Notes under the pieces: generated by a model
The model's database searches: none
The model's input: only the letters and a program-made list of their open reading frames with translations
What the model was told of the DNA's origin: nothing
In this document: positions 7,305 to 15,324 of the stretch, piece after piece
How positions within the stretch are numbered: the stretch's first letter is position 1
Layout: the number at the start of each line of letters is the position of its first letter
Made by a program: the position numbers and the translations under genes
Source of the DNA: an uncultured Verrucomicrobiota bacterium
Lineage (GTDB): Bacteria; Verrucomicrobiota; Verrucomicrobiia; Chthoniobacterales; SZAS-18
DNA: 23,416 nucleotides
Assembly: GCA_937871685.1 (NCBI GenBank)
Contig: CALMOL010000136.1
Coordinates: 1-23,416 of the forward strand
Direction: 5' to 3'

Positions 7305-8222
7305 TCAGCGAACGATGGCACGAGCAACCGGCGCGCGCCGAGAAAGCAAAATCGAGATGAGCACCACGCCCGCCGCCATCCAGGTCACGGCCGGCACCCG
7401 TTCGCGCAGCCACCACGCCGACGCCACGAAGGTGAAGAACGGCATCAGCAGCTGCAACTGTCCGACGCGCGACACGCCGCCGAGATGCAGGCCCCGCGTC
7501 CAGAGCATCACGCCAAAAAGCTGGCTCATCGCGGCCACGTAGGCGAAGCACCCGATCGCCGTGGCAGAAACATCGTGCGGCGGGTGAAGGGACCAGCGCC
7601 ACGCCACCGTCGCGAGGTTCACCGGCAGGACGAGCAGGAGCGCCCAGCAGACCACCTGCCACGGGCCGAGCGCCGGTGCCACGCGCGCGCTTTCCGCGTA
7701 GCCGAGACTCGCCACGAAGGCCGCCGCGAGCAGCACCGCGTCGGCCGCGCGCGGCGTGTCCGCGCCGTCGAGCCGCGCCAGGGCGAAGACGATCACCGCG
7801 CCGCTGCCCAGGAGCGACGCGAGCCAGAAGGCAGGCGACGGCCGCTCGCCCACGCGCGCCATTCCCGCCAGCGTGGTGCCGAGCGGCAACAGGCCGAGGA
7901 TCACCGCGCCGTGGGCCGATTGCGCGTCGCGCGCGCCCAGGCCCACAAGCGTTGGGAAGCCGATCCCGAGGCAAAGCGACACGATTCCCACGCTGATCCA
8001 CTGCGATCCGCGCGGGCGTGGCGCGCGGCCCAGGGCGAGGCAGAGCGCGCCGATGAGCGCCGCCACCACCGCCCGCCCAGCCGCGACGAGCACCGCGTCC
8101 ACCTCCAAGCTCACCACCCGGCTTGCGGGCAGGGTGAGCGAAAACGTCAGGACCCCCAGCAGGCCGTAAGTCCAGCCCGCCGCCGCGGCGCGAGACGGCT
8201 GGACGGCGAGCGGGGCGTGCAT
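7305..8222 (-). CDS. EamA/DMT family transporter
   Basis: This 305-residue integral membrane protein has about ten hydrophobic helices arranged as two EamA halves. A short polar N-terminus precedes WTYGLLGVLTFSLTLPASR. The second half includes LFGVMLWTRGLHLGGVSRVGQLQLLMPFFT and ends after GVVLISILLSRR. Many such proteins export amino acids or related metabolites. It lies 19 nt downstream of the DUF2917 gene on the same strand. The divergent MocR-type regulator at 8689 is the natural candidate to control it, since MocR-EamA pairs are common in bacteria. The substrate is unknown. The ATG at 8222 is the only good start. Confidence 0.88.
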   Translation of the reverse strand: MHAPLAVQPSRAAAAGWTYGLLGVLTFSLTLPASRVVSLEVDAVLVAAGRAVVAALIGALCLALGRAPRPRGSQWISVGIVSLCLGIGFPTLVGLGARDAQSAHGAVILGLLPLGTTLAGMARVGERPSPAFWLASLLGSGAVIVFALARLDGADTPRAADAVLLAAAFVASLGYAESARVAPALGPWQVVCWALLLVLPVNLATVAWRWSLHPPHDVSATAIGCFAYVAAMSQLFGVMLWTRGLHLGGVSRVGQLQLLMPFFTFVASAWWLRERVPAVTWMAAGVVLISILLSRRAPVARAIVR

Positions 8223-8241
8223 GGGCGAGGGGAGGGGATCG

Positions 8242-8610
8242 TTATTCCGCTAGCGTCGCGATCCGCACGCGGGAATCTTCCATCGCCTCGGCGAGGAGAT
8301 GGTCGCCGGGCTGCGTTTCGTAACTCTGCCCGGCCGCGAGCAGGATGTCCTCGCGCTGGCCGTTCCCCCGCGTCAACCAAAGGAGGCCATCGAGCACCTC
8401 GAGGCGGTGACGCTGGCCGAGCGACTCGTCGCCGTTCCAAAAGTCACCCTTGTCGAGGTGCTCGGCGTCTCCGAGGCGCTCAACGGTGCCGGCGGCCAGG
8501 GAGTGCGCGTGGCGAGGGTCGGGCGCGAGGCCGGAGGCAATGTCGGAGAGAAGGCGGCCCGCAATGGCGTCTTCGATCTGGTCAATGGTGCGGGCGAGGT
8601 TGTTGTTCAT
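8242..8610 (-). CDS. DUF2917 domain protein
   Basis: This 122-residue soluble protein has a helical N-terminal part (MNNNLARTIDQIEDAIAGR) and a C-terminal cupin-like stretch at about 67-115. The stretch reads LDGLLWLTRGNGQREDILL, then AAGQSYETQPGDHLLAEAM, and fits the DUF2917 pattern of a beta segment W.T..g...D..L..G. The function of the family is unknown. It sits between the EamA exporter and the divergent MocR-type regulator, an arrangement I recall from proteobacteria. The ATG at 8610 is preferred; an in-frame ATG at 8667 would extend it into the regulator's promoter region. Confidence 0.75.
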   Translation of the reverse strand: MNNNLARTIDQIEDAIAGRLLSDIASGLAPDPRHAHSLAAGTVERLGDAEHLDKGDFWNGDESLGQRHRLEVLDGLLWLTRGNGQREDILLAAGQSYETQPGDHLLAEAMEDSRVRIATLAE

Positions 8611-8688
8611 GGGTTTTACGAGGGAATTCTCGCGTGAGCCGGCCGGGGAAACAGTTTCAGAGAACATGAAATCGGACCGGAACAGTTA

Positions 8689-10215
8689 TTGCCGAGCGGC
8701 GCGCCAGGGCCAGTTTCCTGGGTGCCACTCACCCGCCCCGATGCCGCTGCGGCCGTGCATCTCTACGAGCAAATCGCAGACGGCATCCAGGAAATGATCG
8801 AGCAGCGCGTGTTCCGGCCGGGCGATCGCGTCTCCTCCGTGCGGAAGCTGATGGTGCAGCGGGGCGTCTCGCGCGCCACCGCGCTACAGGCTTACCAGCT
8901 CCTCGAGGGACGTGGCCTGGTCGAGGCCCGGCCGCAGTCGGGCTACTACGTGAAGGCAATGCCGATGCCGGAGCCCGACGCGGCGACATCGCGCGGGGCC
9001 GAGGAAGGAGAGCAGATCGAGCTGGAAGGCACCGCCGCGAAGGTGGCCGAGGTGCTCGAGTCCTTCCGCGAGCATCCCGAGTATGCGCCGTTCGGCGTGG
9101 CCGTGCCATCGCCGGAAATCCTTCCGAACCGCGCCATCAACCGAGCCCTCGCGGCCGCGGCGCGCCATGCCGGGGCGCGGCAGAACGACTACGATTTCCC
9201 GCCCGGCCACGCCGAGTTGCGCCGCCAGCTCGCCCTGCGCGCGCCGGACGCGGGCTTCGCGGTGTCGCCCGAGGACATCGTCACGACCTGCGGCTGCATG
9301 GAGGCGTTGAATCTCGCCTTGCGCGCGACGTGCAAGCCCGGCGACGCCGTGGCGGTGGAAACGCCCACCTACTATGGCCAGCTCCAGGCGCTCGAGAGCC
9401 TCGGCCTTCGCGCGGTGGAGATTCCCTCGCACCCGCGCACCGGGCCGGATCTCGCCGCGCTGGAGGGCGCGCTGCGTCGCACGCGCGTGGCGGCCTGCTT
9501 GTTCACCACGACCTACTCGAACCCGCTCGGCTCGTGCATGCCCGACGAGCACCGCCGCGCGCTCGTGGAGGACTTGCTCACGCCGCGCGGCATCCCGCTG
9601 GTCGAGGACGAGGTGTATGCCGAGCTGCACCACGGGCCGGCGCGCCCGCGCTCGTGCCGCGCCTGGGACCGGGAAGGCCTGGTGCTGGTGTGCTCGTCGG
9701 TCTCGAAGTGCCTCGCGCCCGGCTTTCGCGTGGGCTGGATCATGCCGGGACGGTTCGGCCAGCGCGTGCAGTTGCTGAAGTTCATGAACACGCTGGCGAC
9801 GCCGACGCACCCGCAGGCGGCGGTGGCGGAGTTCATGCGCTCTGGCGCGTGGGAGCATCACCTCCGCGGGATGCGCCGGGCCCTGCGCGCGCAGGTGGCC
9901 CGCGTGCGCGCCGCAGTGTCCGAGCACTTCCCGGCCGGCATCCGCGTGACGCGCCCCGAGGGGGGCTTTGTGCTGTGGGTAGAGCTGCCGCGCCACGTGG
10001 ATGCCGTGGCGCTGCACCGGCGCGCCCTTGCCGAGCGCATCTCGATCGCGCCGGGGCCGATCTTCTCCGCGCAGGGCGGCCACGCGCACTTCATTCGCCT
10101 GAGTTGCGGCCACCCGTGGAGCCCCCGCATCGAGCAGGGCCTCGCCGCGCTGGGCCGCATCGCCACGCGAATGGCCGCTGGCGCGGCGCGGCCCGGGCGC
10201 CCACGCGCGACGTGA
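8689..10215 (+). CDS. MocR-type GntR/aminotransferase-fold transcriptional regulator
   Basis: This protein of about 508 residues fuses a GntR winged helix-turn-helix (about 24-90: LYEQIADGIQEMIEQ, PGDRVSSVRKLM, RPQSGYYV) to a class I aminotransferase domain (about 130-490). PLP-site residues are present: Asn278 in TYSNPLG, Asp307 in VEDEVYAEL, Lys340 in SSVSKCLAPGFRVGW and the following Arg347. It should bind PLP and act as a DNA-binding regulator rather than a free aminotransferase. It is divergent from the DUF2917-EamA pair and is the likely regulator of that pair. No in-frame ATG exists near the N-terminus: TTG at 8689 is the earliest start, with GTG at 8722 as an alternative, so the exact start is uncertain. 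Confidence 0.9.
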   Translation: MPSGAPGPVSWVPLTRPDAAAAVHLYEQIADGIQEMIEQRVFRPGDRVSSVRKLMVQRGVSRATALQAYQLLEGRGLVEARPQSGYYVKAMPMPEPDAATSRGAEEGEQIELEGTAAKVAEVLESFREHPEYAPFGVAVPSPEILPNRAINRALAAAARHAGARQNDYDFPPGHAELRRQLALRAPDAGFAVSPEDIVTTCGCMEALNLALRATCKPGDAVAVETPTYYGQLQALESLGLRAVEIPSHPRTGPDLAALEGALRRTRVAACLFTTTYSNPLGSCMPDEHRRALVEDLLTPRGIPLVEDEVYAELHHGPARPRSCRAWDREGLVLVCSSVSKCLAPGFRVGWIMPGRFGQRVQLLKFMNTLATPTHPQAAVAEFMRSGAWEHHLRGMRRALRAQVARVRAAVSEHFPAGIRVTRPEGGFVLWVELPRHVDAVALHRRALAERISIAPGPIFSAQGGHAHFIRLSCGHPWSPRIEQGLAALGRIATRMAAGAARPGRPRAT

Positions 10216-10244
10216 TGGTGAAGGTGATTGACACGACTCCCACG

Positions 10245-10292
10245 AAAAGGGTTCGTATTGTTGGCGCGGGCCGAGTCGCCAACGACGAACCC
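10245..10292 (-). terminator. Rho-independent terminator of the tRNA-Leu gene
   Basis: Read on the minus strand, two stem segments of 8 bp (GGGTTCGT with ACGAACCC) and 7 bp (CGCCAAC with GTTGGCG) stack around a small internal bulge, with a 10-base loop, and are followed by TTTT. It lies about 85 bases beyond the tRNA 3' end, in the right orientation. On the plus strand it could also hinder read-through from the MocR gene ending at 10215, but no T-run follows on that side. Confidence 0.8.
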
Positions 10293-10376
10293 GTCGGGGT
10301 CCCCAGCGAGTTACCTTGGACGAAATCACGGGAACCAGGTGTTCGCCTTACCCTGCCTCCTGCCGAAGCTCACACT

Positions 10377-10459
<83 letters not shown>

Positions 10460-10476
10460 TTTGGTGCGGGCGCGGC

Positions 10477-10504
10477 ATCATGCGCGAATCTTCGCGCTCC
10501 ACAA
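10477..10504 (-). promoter_or_regulatory. possible tRNA-Leu promoter with internal inverted repeat
   Basis: On the minus strand TTGTGG (complement of 10499-10504) and CATGAT (complement of 10477-10482) are separated by 16 bases, about 18 bases before the tRNA 5' end. Between and overlapping them lies the inverted repeat GCGCGAA-2 nt-TTCGCGC (10482-10497). Both hexamers match the consensus only in part, so this is a tentative call. Confidence 0.35.
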
Positions 10505-10569
10505 GCCCGGAGCCCGCGCGAGTTGATTTGCGAGCCGCGCATTTTGCCACGAAACCCTGCGAGAAAGTC

Positions 10570-11118
10570 ATGGAACGCCGCTTGGCCAAGCTCAGCAAGT
10601 TTCTCTCGCTCGTGCTGCGACACCAGCCGGAGAGGATCGGCCTCGCGCTCGATGACGGCGGCTGGGCCGACGTGGCGGACCTGATCGCGCGGGCAAACTC
10701 CCGCGGGATAAATTTCACGCGTCCGGAACTGGAGAAGGTTCTCGCCACGAACGCGAAGCAGCGCTTCGCGTTCAACTCGGATGGCGCGCGCATCCGGGCA
10801 CGCCAGGGTCATTCGGTCGAAGTGAATCTCGGCTTGGCGGAAACCGAGCCGCCAATGGTGCTGTTTCATGGAACCGCCGAGCGATTTCTTCCCGCGATCT
10901 TGCGCGAAGGCCTCAAGCGGCAGGCGCGCCACCACGTTCACCTGTCGGCAGACGAGGGCACGGCGCGCCTCGTGGGGCAGCGGCATGGCCGGCCGGTCGT
11001 CCTGCGCGTGGACACGGCCGGGATGCGACGCGACGGCGCGAGCTTTTTCCGCTCCGAAAACAACGTGTGGCTGACGGAAACCGTGCCACCAGGCTTCCTC
11101 GCGGTCCTGGCGCCCTGA
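10570..11118 (+). CDS. kptA: RNA 2'-phosphotransferase (Tpt1/KptA family)
   Basis: This 182-residue enzyme transfers an internal RNA 2'-phosphate to NAD+, giving ADP-ribose 1'',2''-cyclic phosphate and nicotinamide. The Arg-His-Arg-Arg active-site set known for the family is visible as Arg17-His18 (LVLRHQPE), Arg65 (NAKQRFAF) and Arg120 (RQARHHVHLS). HGT at 100-102 and the FFRSENNVWLT segment are also conserved. Length is normal for bacterial KptA. In fungi the enzyme completes tRNA splicing; its bacterial substrate is not settled. The ATG at 10570 starts exactly at the conserved N-terminus, and the open frame upstream to 10228 is antisense to the tRNA. It diverges from tRNA-Leu(CAA) with 110 bases between. 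Confidence 0.93.
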   Translation: MERRLAKLSKFLSLVLRHQPERIGLALDDGGWADVADLIARANSRGINFTRPELEKVLATNAKQRFAFNSDGARIRARQGHSVEVNLGLAETEPPMVLFHGTAERFLPAILREGLKRQARHHVHLSADEGTARLVGQRHGRPVVLRVDTAGMRRDGASFFRSENNVWLTETVPPGFLAVLAP

Positions 11119-11191
11119 CTCCGCGCCGGCTTGCAAGCGCGCCGGAATGCGGCATTGGGTTGCCCTCGTTCTCCCACCCCTCGGCTGTTTC

Positions 11192-12298
11192 ATGCGTCGT
11201 GCTCCGGTTTGTTCCGTCGCCGCGCTTGCCGTGGCGTTGCGCGCGGGCGTTGCCTCGGCGGAGGCCCCGCGCGCGGCGGAAGCCCCCGCCTCGGCTTGGC
11301 TGGACCTTCGGCCGGCGGCGCCCGGCGCGCCGCCGCAAGTGGCGCCAGCGTGGCTGGAGGCCGTGGAATACCTTTATGCGGACGAGGTCGGCGAGGCACC
11401 GCCGGGCGAAACTCCGGACGGAACGGTGATCGTGCGGCTGCGACTCCTTCCCACCGGCGCGGCGGACGCGGAGTCGCTGCTCCTTCGCCTGATCTTCGAC
11501 GACGCGCCGGCCGGCGCGCTCACCGTGACGGCGTGGAATGAGCTCGGCCAATTGCTCTGGGAATCCGAGCCGCTGACGGACGGCCTGCGATTGCCGAACG
11601 CCAAGTCGGTGCTCATCCCGGCGCGGCTCGTCAACTATCTTGAGGTCCGCGTGCCCGGCGATGGAGCGCGCCTGCGCGCGGCGTTCCTCTCGTGGATGCG
11701 CCGCGGGGAAGTTCTCCATGCCACCGACCGTGCGCCGGTCGCCCCGGTGCAGGATCCTTTCCGCGCGGGCTTGGTCCAGCCGCGTGTCGCCGAGGGCGAA
11801 GACTCCGCCCGGCACGGCGTGGTTTCGGCCTTGCTGGAACCCGGCCCGGTGGCGCTCGACTCCTCGCAGGGCCGGCGCGCGACGGTGCTCTTCGACCTCG
11901 ATCGGGCGCCGCTTGGGGCGGTGCTGCGATTCGACGTGTTGGGGGCGGACCTGGCGCAGGCTCCCGTGCTTTGGCTGAACGGTCGTCTCCTCGGCGCGGC
12001 CTCGTGGGTGCTGCCGGACTTGGCCGATCCCGGCTTGCGCGGCGAGTTGAGCGAAGGCTCGCCCGACATGGGATTCCGTTATTCGGGCTGGCTGCCGGCG
12101 CTGCGTTGGGTGCCGACGCTCGCCCTTACCGCGGGGCGGAATCGCCTTGAGATCGCGCTCCCGGAGGGTGCCGCGGACGCGGCGTTGCGGCGTGTCCAAA
12201 TTCAACTCAAGTATGCGTGGGATAAGTTCGACCATGCCGTCCGTCCGGGCGTGGTGGCCGTGCCCCCGGCGGCTCCCACCGCTGTCTCCTCCAACTAA
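11192..12298 (+). CDS. secreted beta-rich protein of unknown function
   Basis: I do not recognise this 368-residue protein. It has a signal peptide (MRRAPVCSVAALAVAL...GVASA, cleavage near residue 23). Two beta-rich parts follow. The first (about 30-180) contains VIVRLRLLPTG and LNYLEVRVPGD-like strands. The second (about 215-350) has LFDLDRAPLGAVLRFDVLG, LWLNGRLLGAASWVLPDL and GRNRLEIAL, reminiscent of galactose-binding-like sandwich folds in outline. The tail is Pro/Ala-rich. No catalytic motif is evident. An in-frame ATG at 11147 would add 15 residues; I prefer 11192 because it begins a classical signal peptide. The pseudopilin gene starts 9 nt downstream, so the two are probably one operon and this may be a cell-surface or secretion-linked protein. 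Confidence 0.72.
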   Translation: MRRAPVCSVAALAVALRAGVASAEAPRAAEAPASAWLDLRPAAPGAPPQVAPAWLEAVEYLYADEVGEAPPGETPDGTVIVRLRLLPTGAADAESLLLRLIFDDAPAGALTVTAWNELGQLLWESEPLTDGLRLPNAKSVLIPARLVNYLEVRVPGDGARLRAAFLSWMRRGEVLHATDRAPVAPVQDPFRAGLVQPRVAEGEDSARHGVVSALLEPGPVALDSSQGRRATVLFDLDRAPLGAVLRFDVLGADLAQAPVLWLNGRLLGAASWVLPDLADPGLRGELSEGSPDMGFRYSGWLPALRWVPTLALTAGRNRLEIALPEGAADAALRRVQIQLKYAWDKFDHAVRPGVVAVPPAAPTAVSSN

Positions 12299-12307
12299 CC
12301 TCTGTCC

Positions 12308-12790
12308 ATGAAAGCGTCCGCCCTCGTCTCGTCTCGCGCCTGTGTCCGTCGCGCCCGTCTTGGCGCCCGCGGCCGGCTAGCCCGCGCCGGCTTCACCCTG
12401 CTTGAAATCATGCTGGTGGTCTCGATCATCATGCTGCTCCTCGGGGCCGGCGTGTTTTTCATGGGTGACCAGATCGTCTTCGGCCAGCGCACCCGCGTCC
12501 TGGCTGACCTCCAAACCCTCACCACGCAGCTCAAATCTTATGAGATGGTGAACGGCAACCTGCCCACCTCGCAGCAGGGCCTCAAGGCGCTCGTTGAGAT
12601 GCCCTCGGCAGACCCGAAGCCGCGCCAGTGGTTCCAGCAAATGACGCAAATCCCGAAGGATCCGTGGGGCAACGAATACGTCTTCATTCGCCCGGGACGG
12701 AAGAATCCGAAGGGTTTCGACCTTTTCTCGAAGGGCAAGGACGGCCAGGAGAATACGGCGGACGACATCGGCAATTGGGAGAGCAACTAG
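12308..12790 (+). CDS. gspG: type II secretion major pseudopilin GspG-like protein
   Basis: This 160-residue protein carries a type IV prepilin signal with a long 28-residue basic leader, cut between Gly28 and Phe29. Glu33 stands at mature position +5, followed by a hydrophobic helix (FTLLEIMLVVSIIMLLLGA). The globular part matches GspG: LPTSQQGLKAL, QIPKDPWGNEYVFIRPG, FDLFSKGKDGQENTADDIGNW; the last two segments form the calcium-binding loop of the family. The role is a major subunit of a pseudopilus, after leader removal by a GspO/PilD-type peptidase. No other secretion genes (gspC-F, gspO) are nearby, so it is an orphan here. It follows the unknown secreted protein by 9 nt. Confidence 0.9.
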   Translation: MKASALVSSRACVRRARLGARGRLARAGFTLLEIMLVVSIIMLLLGAGVFFMGDQIVFGQRTRVLADLQTLTTQLKSYEMVNGNLPTSQQGLKALVEMPSADPKPRQWFQQMTQIPKDPWGNEYVFIRPGRKNPKGFDLFSKGKDGQENTADDIGNWESN

Positions 12791-12863
12791 CCGGGGGCTT
12801 GCTTTTCCACTTGGCGGCTGGCACGCAGCCCGCTAACACCGCTCCCATTCACTTCCCCTTGCC

Positions 12864-13046
12864 ATGGGCCTCATTCGCAAAGTCTTCTGGGTCGCGCTGA
12901 CTCTTGTCTTCGCGTTCGCCTTCAACGTGCTCTTCCAATACGGGCCCGACAATTACGTGGCCAACGCAAAGTCGGAGTTCGAGTCGCTGAAGACGCTCAT
13001 GACTCCGATGAAGAAAAAGAAGGATACGAGCGACGCGATCAAGTAA
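12864..13046 (+). CDS. small single-pass membrane protein
   Basis: This is a 60-residue protein of unknown function. A short start (MGLIRK) precedes one hydrophobic helix (about residues 7-25), a polar amphipathic stretch (YVANAKSEFESLKTLM) and a lysine-rich tail (MKKKKDTSDAIK). That points to an inner-membrane anchor with a long soluble tail. It follows the GspG-like gene by 73 nt on the same strand and is convergent with purD, with only 16 nt between stops. No clear Shine-Dalgarno site precedes it, which is usual for this window. It looks real because the coding frame has a sensible hydrophobic profile and no overlap with another gene. Confidence 0.65.
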   Translation: MGLIRKVFWVALTLVFAFAFNVLFQYGPDNYVANAKSEFESLKTLMTPMKKKKDTSDAIK

Positions 13047-13062
13047 GGCTCCAGCTGGGAAG

Positions 13063-14337
13063 TCACGACGCGGCAATGTCGCGCCGGCAATGCTTGCCAT
13101 CGAAGCGGATGCGGTCTGCCGCCTCGTAGGCCCGCGCGCGTGCCTCCTCCACCGTCGAACAGAGGGCGGTGACGCCCAGCACGCGACCGCCGGAGGTGCG
13201 CACGATCCCGTCGTCGCCGCGCCGCGTGCCGGCGTGAAAAACCATGACGTCCTCGGCGTCCGCCAAGTCTTCCAGCCCGTGGATCGGTCGGCCCACGAGG
13301 GGTTTGCCGGGATAGTTTTCAGAGGCGAGGATCACGCATACGGCGACGCGCGAATCCCATTCGGGAACCGGCGCTTGGTCGAGATGACCGCCGGCACAGG
13401 CCTCAAGGAGGGGAAGCAGGTCCGAGCGCAGGCGCGGGAGTAGCACCTGCGTCTCGGGATCGCCAAATCGCGCGTTGAATTCCAGCACGCGCGGGCCGTC
13501 GGGCGTGAGCATCACGCCTGGGAAGAGCAGGCCGCGGAAGTCGAGACCGTCGGCGGCGAGGCCGGCGAGAAAGGGAGCCATCATCTCACGCTCCAATCGC
13601 CCGGCGAGTTCGGGATCGCGGCGCGCGGCGGACGGCGGGGAAACCGTGCCCATGCCGCCGGTGTTCGGACCGGCGTCACCATCCAGCAAGCGCTTGTGGT
13701 CCTGCGCGAGGGGTAGGAGCACGGCGCGGCGGCCGTCCACCAGGGCGTGGAGGGAGCATTCCGACCCGGTGAGGTAGTCCTCCGCCAACACGCGCGCGCC
13801 GGCCGCGCCGAAGCGGCGCTCCTCCAGCATCGCGCGGACGGCTGCCTCGGCTTCCTCCAGGCCGGCGGCGACGACGACTCCCTTGCCGGCGGCGAGCCCA
13901 TCGGCCTTGAGCACGACGGGCCAACGCTCACGGGCGCGAAGATGGGCAAGAGCTGCGCCGAGGTCATCGAACTCCTCTGCCCCCGCGGTGGGAATGGCGT
14001 GGCGACGACAGAAATCCTTCGCGAAACCCTTCGACCATTCAAGGCGCGCCGCATCGCGCCGCGGGCCGAAGACGCGCCGCCCGGCGGCTTCAAAGGCGTC
14101 GGCCACTCCCGCGGCAAGCGCGTCGTCGGGGCCAATCACGGTGAAGTTCACGTCGTGCCGCGCCGCCGCGGCGAGGAGTCCGGCGGCGTCGGTGATCGGG
14201 ATGGGGAGGTTTTCTCCCAGGGCAGCGGTGCCGGCGTTGCCGGGTGCGCAGAGGATGCGACGCACGCGCGGCGAGCGGGCAAGCTTCCAGGCGAGGGCGT
14301 GCTCGCGGCCACCGGAGCCGATGATGAGGACGGTCAC
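13063..14337 (-). CDS. purD: phosphoribosylamine--glycine ligase
   Basis: This 424-residue ATP-grasp enzyme makes glycinamide ribonucleotide from phosphoribosylamine, glycine and ATP, the second step of purine synthesis. Visible landmarks are the N-terminal VLIIGSGGREHALAWKL, the ATP-grasp segment VVLKADGLAAGKGVVVA, the substrate region GSECSLHALVDG, QDHKRLLDGDAGPNTGGMG, the metal and catalytic block VLEFNARFGDPETQVLLPRL, and a C-terminal beta part. Length is standard. I chose the GTG at 14337, which starts directly at the conserved N-terminus; an ATG at 14382 would add 15 low-complexity residues rich in His and Ser. thiD lies upstream on the same strand, 91 nt away. Confidence 0.96.
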   Translation of the reverse strand: MTVLIIGSGGREHALAWKLARSPRVRRILCAPGNAGTAALGENLPIPITDAAGLLAAAARHDVNFTVIGPDDALAAGVADAFEAAGRRVFGPRRDAARLEWSKGFAKDFCRRHAIPTAGAEEFDDLGAALAHLRARERWPVVLKADGLAAGKGVVVAAGLEEAEAAVRAMLEERRFGAAGARVLAEDYLTGSECSLHALVDGRRAVLLPLAQDHKRLLDGDAGPNTGGMGTVSPPSAARRDPELAGRLEREMMAPFLAGLAADGLDFRGLLFPGVMLTPDGPRVLEFNARFGDPETQVLLPRLRSDLLPLLEACAGGHLDQAPVPEWDSRVAVCVILASENYPGKPLVGRPIHGLEDLADAEDVMVFHAGTRRGDDGIVRTSGGRVLGVTALCSTVEEARARAYEAADRIRFDGKHCRRDIAAS

Positions 14338-14428
14338 GGATGAATCGTGAGAGGTGAGATGTGAAGAGTGGTTCGTCTGCACATGACGCGGACGCCGCGA
14401 CCTGTCGCGGGCGACCTTGCCCCACGGG

Positions 14429-15259
14429 TCATGTCGGGATCGAAAAATGGTTCAGCGCGTCCACGCTCGGCCCGTCCCGGCGGGGCCAGCGGAAGAAGTG
14501 TCGGATCGCGCCGCCGATGTAGGCCTTCGCTTGCTTCACCGCTTCCTCCAAGCCCAGGCCGAGCGCGAGGCAGGCGGCGATGGCGGCCGAATACGTGCAG
14601 CCCGTTCCGTGCGTGGACACGCCGGGGACGAAGGGTGCGGAAAATTGCCGGCTCTCCCCGTCGGGCAAGCAAAGGAGATCGTGCGCCGTATCGCCGCCCA
14701 GATGACCCCCCTTGAGCAGCACGGGGCATTTCCATCGCCCGGCCAGCTCGCGGCCCGCCAGACGCATGGCCAGGAGGCTCTTCACCGGCCGGCCGAGGAG
14801 AACGGCGGCCTCGTCGAGATTCGGCGTCACGAGCGCGGCGAGGGGAAAGAGCCGCTCGACGTAGGCGCGCACTGCCCCCGGCGGAAGCAGCGGGTCGCCA
14901 GAGGACGCCACCATCACCGGATCCACGACGAGCGGCGGCCGGCGCGAACCTGGCGGGAGCGATGCATACCAGTCGGCCACGAGCGAGACGATGGCGGCCG
15001 AGGCCAGCAGGCCAGTCTTTACCGCCGCGAGCGGGAAAAACTCGGCGGAGAGATCGAGCTGGCGGCGCACCATGTCGGGTGGCATGGGGTGGATCGCCTC
15101 CACGCGGCCGGGTGCCTCCGCCACCACGCAGGTGAGCGCAGTGAGGCCATACACGCCCGCCGCCGTGAAAGTCTTGAGGTCTGCCTGCGCGCCCGCGCCC
15201 GCAGAATTGTCCGAGCCGGCAATGGTCAGCGCGACCGGGGGCGGGGCGGCGTCGGGCAT
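14429..15259 (-). CDS. thiD: hydroxymethylpyrimidine/phosphomethylpyrimidine kinase
   Basis: This 276-residue ribokinase-fold enzyme phosphorylates HMP and HMP-P for thiamine synthesis. Visible motifs are ALTIAGSDNSAGAGAQADLK at the N-terminus, PPLVVDPVMVASSGDPLL in the middle, TPNLDEAAVLLG, VLLKGGHLGGDTAHD, and the anion-hole and catalytic segment STHGTGCTYSAAIAACLA. Length is near the family norm. The ATG at 15259 gives the standard start; an ATG at 15304 would add 15 residues. It is divergent from apaG, with about 65 nt between the starts. I see no THI-box riboswitch in that short gap, so thiamine control through a leader RNA is not supported. Confidence 0.95.
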   Translation of the reverse strand: MPDAAPPPVALTIAGSDNSAGAGAQADLKTFTAAGVYGLTALTCVVAEAPGRVEAIHPMPPDMVRRQLDLSAEFFPLAAVKTGLLASAAIVSLVADWYASLPPGSRRPPLVVDPVMVASSGDPLLPPGAVRAYVERLFPLAALVTPNLDEAAVLLGRPVKSLLAMRLAGRELAGRWKCPVLLKGGHLGGDTAHDLLCLPDGESRQFSAPFVPGVSTHGTGCTYSAAIAACLALGLGLEEAVKQAKAYIGGAIRHFFRWPRRDGPSVDALNHFSIPT

Positions 15260-15324
15260 GGGATGACGGGCGGAAGCAAGCGCTGGCTTTTGATTTCTTA
15301 GCATGGCGCGATACGCTCCGGCCA

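Noticed and set aside
15260..15324. Thiamine riboswitch before thiD
   Set aside because: The gap is too short and no THI-box elements such as CTGAGA or the conserved ACCTGATCTGG-like segment are visible.
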